DNA of 64,000 nt from Voacanga thouarsii (lineage: Eukaryota > Streptophyta > Magnoliopsida > Gentianales > Apocynaceae): NCBI GenBank assembly GCA_026120185.1, contig JANUWF010001815.1, positions 1,178,001 to 1,242,000 on the forward strand, written 5' to 3'. Positions within the stretch are counted from its first letter, which is position 1, and every line of letters starts with the position of its first letter. Below are positions 59,851 through 64,000 of this stretch, piece by piece. Made by a program: the position numbers and the translations under genes. The notes under the pieces were generated by a model that saw only the letters and a program-made list of their open reading frames with translations, was not told the origin of the DNA and searched no databases.

Positions 59851-60060
59851 GTTTTAAAAAAAATTCTCGTGTATTTGAGAAATCCTACACGAGAATTTAC
59901 TTTAAGAACTGATTGCAAATCAATTGTTTCATTTTATAATAAGATGTCACATTCCAAGTTATCTGTTAATAGGTGGCTAATGTTTGTTGATTTTCCCATA
60001 GGAAATGGATTTAAAGTTATTGTAGAACATATCCGAGCCGACCAGAATTTCTAGGCTGAC
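59851..60060 (+). pseudogene. Pararetroviral RNase H C-terminal fragment, plus strand
   Basis: FTLRTDCKSIVSFYNKMSHS and VNRWLMFVDFPIGNGFKVIV, homologous to about 31140-31250 on the minus strand. It matches the end of caulimovirid RNase H. Confidence 0.78.
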
Positions 60061-60786
60061 CAACTTTGTAAATTAGTTATAAGGCCTGATGTCTAATACG
60101 ATGTAAATTGGGCTTAACCCAATAATACTATACATTTAGTCAGGGAATAACCTTGCAATGGCTATAGTACAGTATTCAACAACTATCCTAGGTACCATAT
60201 TAAATTATCGAAGCCCAAGTATAGTTTATGGCCTAGACAACCATAGATATAGTAGACTTTTAAAAGTCTAAATAATTTGTTATCTTTTATGCAGGAAAGA
60301 AATGGCCTAAATCGGTGAGCAACCTTCAAGCCCAATAAGGATAGATTATTCTAAGCGTAGAATTATAGGCCCAAATGAAATACCTATTGTACCTTATATT
60401 CTTAAACAATTGCCTCAGAAATTTAGCCCAGATTTCCCTATCAAAATTGAACAACAACATCTTTTGAACAATCTGTGGAAATATAGGAACCATAAACAAT
60501 ATCCTCTCATGCTAAAATATTATTAGACTGGTATAGTAGAGAGGATAACTTCTCATCTCACCATATTTGTTATCCTGTAAGAATACATAGATGGTAATAG
60601 ATGAATCACTAGTTTGTTGAAATCCCTTCAATCCCGGGGATAGCTTTCATAATAGATAGTGTAAACAATTTTGGACCTAATGACTAAAAATCCTACAATT
60701 ATCTTAACAATAGTTTTTTTGTAATTCCTCTTTTCTCGGACAATAGTATGTTCCATTTCAAAGTCTATTCGATGATAATCCGGAAC
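60061..60786 (+). other. Unassigned pararetrovirus-associated sequence
   Basis: Contains a stretch readable as NEIPIVPYILKQLPQKFSPD (about 60370-60430), not matched elsewhere in the window. About 35 bp at 60480 are repeated from 59822. The 131-codon minus ORF at 60628-61023 is probably chance. Confidence 0.4.
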
Positions 60787-61619
60787 ATACATCATATTAC
60801 AAGAATAACACAGTAAAGATGTAATGTACCATCCAAGGAGAATTATTTCATAACAATGATTTTTATAGAGTCCCCAGTGATAATGATGAGGAATATGAAG
60901 ATGATGAACATGACAACTTAGCAAACATGATGGAAGGATAAAACATGTGGATGCCACCACGATAAAAACAAAAGTGGGGATGCCCACTAAAATGTCCTGT
61001 AATATGTCTCTTCTGAATCTCACTTTATCACTACTTTGACTTTATGTCAAAGAAAAATCGATAAGATGCATCTTTAGTAAAAGTACGTGGAATTATGTCC
61101 TTACTAAATCTCATGTTTTTCCCACTTGGAAAAAACCATGAACTACAGGGTTGAAACCTTGGATTTACCTCTAGAACAACCGAAATTTAGAATAGTCCAT
61201 GAGATTATTAATCTAGGAGAAGTAGAGGTTTTTGAATATTGGATCTTACATAAATACAGTATTTCTTACCTTTTGAGTAGAGTACTAATCCATAGTTCGC
61301 AAGACATAGAAAAGTTCTAAAATGACAACCTCAGGATTATCGGATAAAGAAAAATTAAATATAGTTACTTATAGTAGAATAGAAAGGGTAATAGATAGAG
61401 CTAAAAAGATTAGACCATTTAAGATTGTAGAAACTATTGTTGATCCAGAATAGCAATTAGAAAATACAACATATTACAGGAACAATAGAGTCAAGATGCA
61501 ATGTACCATCTAAGGAGAATTATTTGATAACAGTGATTTTTATAGAGCCCCCAGTGATAATGATGAGGAATATGAAGATGATGAACACGACAACTTAGCA
61601 AACATGATGGAAGGAAGAA
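60787..61619 (+). pseudogene. Pararetroviral fragments with direct repeat and third ORF2 copy
   Basis: A segment of about 150 bp encoding an acidic run (NDEEYEDDEHDN) occurs at 60787-60944 and again at 61467-61619. Between the copies, 61071-61320 repeats ORF2 (FRIVHEIINLGEVEVFEYWI), followed by the movement-protein start at 61322 up to about 61450. The pieces are stitched out of viral order. Confidence 0.7.
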
Positions 61620-61980
61620 GCTAGCCCCACGGTATATTGGACCTTTTCCCGTCACCGAGAAAATTAGAAAAGTGGCCTATAGATTAAGATTACCATCGGA
61701 GCTTCAAGGCATCCACGATGTATTCCATGTATCACAAATTAGACGCTATATAGCCGGCCCCAGTCATATTTTGAATAATGATGCCATAGAGTTGTCACCA
61801 AATTTGAACTATGCAGAAAGGCCAGTTAAAATCCTAGAGCGCGGCGAGAAGAAGTTGCAGCAGAAGCAAATCCCACTTGTTAAGGTGCTATGGAGCCATC
61901 ATCGTGTGGAGGATGCTTCGTGGGAGACAGAAGCTGAAATGTATAAGCTTTATCCAGAACTCTTTGAAGGTAAGTTATAA
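61618..61980 (+). CDS. Chromovirus integrase C-terminus and chromodomain, open fragment
   Basis: An uninterrupted frame of 120 codons enters abruptly from pararetroviral sequence. It contains the GPF module (LAPRYIGPFPVTEKIRKVAY, GIHDVFHVSQIRRY) and a chromodomain (RPVKILERGEKKLQQKQIPL, ASWETEAEMYKLYPELF), ending at TAA 61978. Unlike the copy at 6089-7636, it has no stop in this part. The upstream integrase core, RT and gag are missing, so it is a 5'-truncated element. Confidence 0.88.
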   Translation, partial: KLAPRYIGPFPVTEKIRKVAYRLRLPSELQGIHDVFHVSQIRRYIAGPSHILNNDAIELSPNLNYAERPVKILERGEKKLQQKQIPLVKVLWSHHRVEDASWETEAEMYKLYPELFEGKL

Positions 61981-61997
61981 TTTCGAGGACGAAATTC

Positions 61998-62014
61998 CTT
62001 TTAGGAGAGGAGAT
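61998..62014 (+). other. Polypurine tract
   Basis: TTTTAGGAGAGGAGAT directly before the LTR start TGTAAAAACC. Confidence 0.7.
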
Positions 62015-62340
62015 TGTAAAAACCCTCCTTATATAAAGGATTTATGTAGGGTAGACTTGTTTAAACTATGAATAAATATGAAAGGAATTAATGATATATT
62101 TATTTTTCTATATTATTAATAGTGTTGTTAAGGCCACAAATTAATACTATTCATAAAAATATTATTATTACTTTTTTGCTATTATTAATGTATTTTATTT
62201 TATTTCATTAACATTATTATTCTATAACCTTTGAGGTTATTTTCTATTTATTATTTACTACTAAAATCCATTGGCCATATTAAATTATAGCATAATTAAA
62301 TTCAATAATAATGTTGCATTGTTATATTATTTAACCATTA

Positions 62341-62341
<1 letters not shown>

Positions 62342-62385
<44 letters not shown>
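62342..62385 (+). repeat. (AT)n microsatellite
   Basis: 22 uninterrupted TA units within the LTR U3. Confidence 0.95.
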
Positions 62386-62390
<5 letters not shown>

Positions 62391-62711
62391 ACTACACTAT
62401 AAATATCCTAGCTATATTATATTATACATAAGATATTTTAAGGGGCCCACTGGCATGATATTTTTTACCAAGTTTGACTATTTTTAGACTTCCTCTAACT
62501 AAGCTTAATTAAGCTAAGTGAGATTAGGGTAAGTTAATAATGATTAAGCAATTAGTAATCCCAAGAGGTCTTAAGAATTTCTTCAAACTCCTAGAGGATC
62601 CTAGAACTTTCTAGGGCAATCCACAACTCTCTTGAAAATCCTAGAGGAGTCTCAAGACTTCTAAAATGGCCAACTCACCCTAGATCTTTTATTAAGACCA
62701 AGGAAGCTAGC

Positions 62712-62721
62712 TATATAAATA
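62712..62721 (+). promoter_or_regulatory. LTR TATA box
   Basis: TATATAAATA in CTATATAAATAGGAGC, about 700 bp into the LTR, followed by a purine-rich leader. Likely core promoter. Confidence 0.6.
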
Positions 62722-63689
62722 GGAGCAAGGGAGGAGAATTTCGGCAGCAAGGAAAAGAAGAGAAGGACCGGCAGCAAGGAAGGGGAAAGGAAAAGGAAGA
62801 AAAGGAGGGAGAGTTACAGCTTGTTTCCATCTTTGAAAGGTAAGAGATCACTCTTCAAAGCTAATAAAATGGTACTAGAGGTTGGAGGCTAGCTGCATAT
62901 AAAGTTAAGTGATGAAAATATGTTGATTTTGGTGATAGTTGATTAACCGGTTGGATGAGTGATGAAGTAGACATGATTTTCAGTTCATTTACTGCAATTT
63001 TGGAGTGATGATTTGCTGGAATTTGAACATAAATAATCCTAAGCATGTCCTAGACTAGTTAGGAAGGATTTGGATCATGTGATGTGAGCTTAGATGGCTA
63101 CGAAATCAGAAAATAGCAAGAATAATGTAATCTGCCAACATTTACTGGTTTGGTGAACTTGGTATAACTTATTTGTTTGAACTAAAGAAAAGTGATGAGC
63201 ATGAAAACCTGTTGGAATACTGATGTTGGGAGGATAAATGAAGTATTTAAGGGTTTAAATATGGTAGGGTATGTTGAAGAAACCATAGAAATAAATTACA
63301 ACAAGTTGAGCTTCTAAACTGTAGTTTGAACCTTCAACTCGGAATAGTAAGTGTAGCTAAAAAACTGAAAAAATGGAGAGATGTTTGAATACCCTATGAC
63401 ATGAAGTTGATGGAGAGATGTCATAGGAGTATTTTAGAAGTAGTTTCACCTCATTTGGACTTGTATTGAAGGAGATATGCACAAAACACTGGAAGATGAC
63501 AAATCTGGATCCCAAAACCCAGAGCAGTGAACTTTTCTGGAGAACTGTACAAAATGGGATGGAATCTGCAGGATTTATGACCTGGAATTGATAGAGGGAT
63601 ATCTTAGGGATATTATGGAAGTAGCCTCACCCTATTTGGACCTATATTGAATATATTTTGTGAAAAATGGTGAAGGGTGGTAAAGCTGT

Positions 63690-63709
63690 AAAAAAAAAAA
63701 AAAAAAAAA
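63690..63709 (+). repeat. Poly(A) run
   Basis: 20 A residues inside the LTR; no sign of a retroposed transcript end. Confidence 0.85.
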
Positions 63710-64000
63710 CCATCCAAAGCACTAACCCATTTATTTCTTTAAGAAAAATTATAGAGACCTTATTTAAACCATTAGGTATTTGAATCTATTAAGTAATAAT
63801 AAGGAAATGTACTAATGATGTAGGTGAATCAAGTCGAGGGAACCCCTTCTAAGGCTATACTCGAGTGCAACTTCGGCCTAATATACAAGGTGAGTCCCAT
63901 TGATTTCTAAACCTTTTTAAAGACTAGTGTGCTTGGATTTTCTATGAAATTCTATGTTTTATTCCATTTTTGAAATCCTCGAATATGTTTAATGTTTACA

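Larger units (their letters stand above)
62015..64000 (+). repeat. 3' LTR of second chromovirus (partial, runs off window)
   Basis: Starts TGTAAAAACCCTCC, differing from the TGTGAAAC family, so it is another chromovirus family. U3 is AT-rich with an (AT)22 run; the TATA box is at 62712; R/U5 follows with purine-rich leader. No tRNA-like block is seen in the part present. The end is outside the window. Confidence 0.8.

Noticed and set aside
60628..61023. 131-codon minus ORF as a gene
   Set aside because: Overlaps the plus-strand acidic viral repeat and has no recognisable domain.
62342..62385. Replication origin or attachment site at the AT run
   Set aside because: A simple microsatellite inside an LTR; nothing else supports it.
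1..64000. CRISPR array or bacterial-type operon
   Set aside because: No regularly spaced short repeats with unique spacers; the whole window is eukaryotic retroelement sequence.

Overview
This window is repeat-rich plant nuclear DNA, most likely from a dicot and from a gene-poor, pericentromere-like region. I find no host protein gene, rRNA gene or functional tRNA gene. Almost every base can be assigned to nested and broken retroelements. They comprise plant Ty3/gypsy families (Tekay-type chromoviruses with chromodomain integrases, and Athila-type elements with a tRNA-Asp primer site), Ty1/copia elements, and an integrated pararetrovirus of the Caulimoviridae. Most coding sequences carry many stop codons of the kind left by C-to-T or G-to-A changes (CAG/CAA/CGA or TGG to stop), as expected for old methylated DNA.

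Layout. 1-11746: a Tekay-type chromovirus with 4-kb LTRs (the 5' LTR is cut by the window edge) and an extra ORF before gag. 11747-13247: a Ty1/copia pol fragment. 13257-27118: one Athila-type element whose 5' half (LTR, primer site, gag) is inverted relative to its pol and 3' LTR; a 4.4-kb solo chromovirus LTR sits in its pol (17861-22252). 27457-29247: LTR and leader of another Athila-type element. 29248-30459: a chromovirus LTR fragment. 30460-58300: an endogenous pararetrovirus on the minus strand, with badnavirus/tungrovirus-like gene order (promoter, Met primer site, leader, two small ORFs, movement protein, coat protein, protease-RT-RNase H). It is split by a copia element (34284-43366), a probable solo LTR (43852-45713) and a pol-less Athila derivative (48279-57090). 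58320-61619: scrambled plus-strand pieces of the same pararetrovirus. 61618-64000: the 3' end of a second, better preserved chromovirus, with an LTR that runs off the window.

The points I consider most unusual are: (i) a pre-gag ORF in the chromovirus with three SUMO-interacting-motif-like stretches; (ii) a tRNA-derived sequence with A and B boxes inside the U3 region of the chromovirus LTRs, seen in three copies; (iii) a GC-rich dyad module of about 50-90 bp shared by Athila LTRs, an Athila gag, a copia leader and flanking DNA; (iv) the half-inverted Athila element, whose integrity is supported by a matching 5-bp target duplication and a breakpoint at the gag/protease boundary; (v) a pol-less Athila derivative that keeps a long transposon-associated ORF; (vi) the nested pararetrovirus, whose promoter, primer site and ORF1/ORF2 overlap are still readable.
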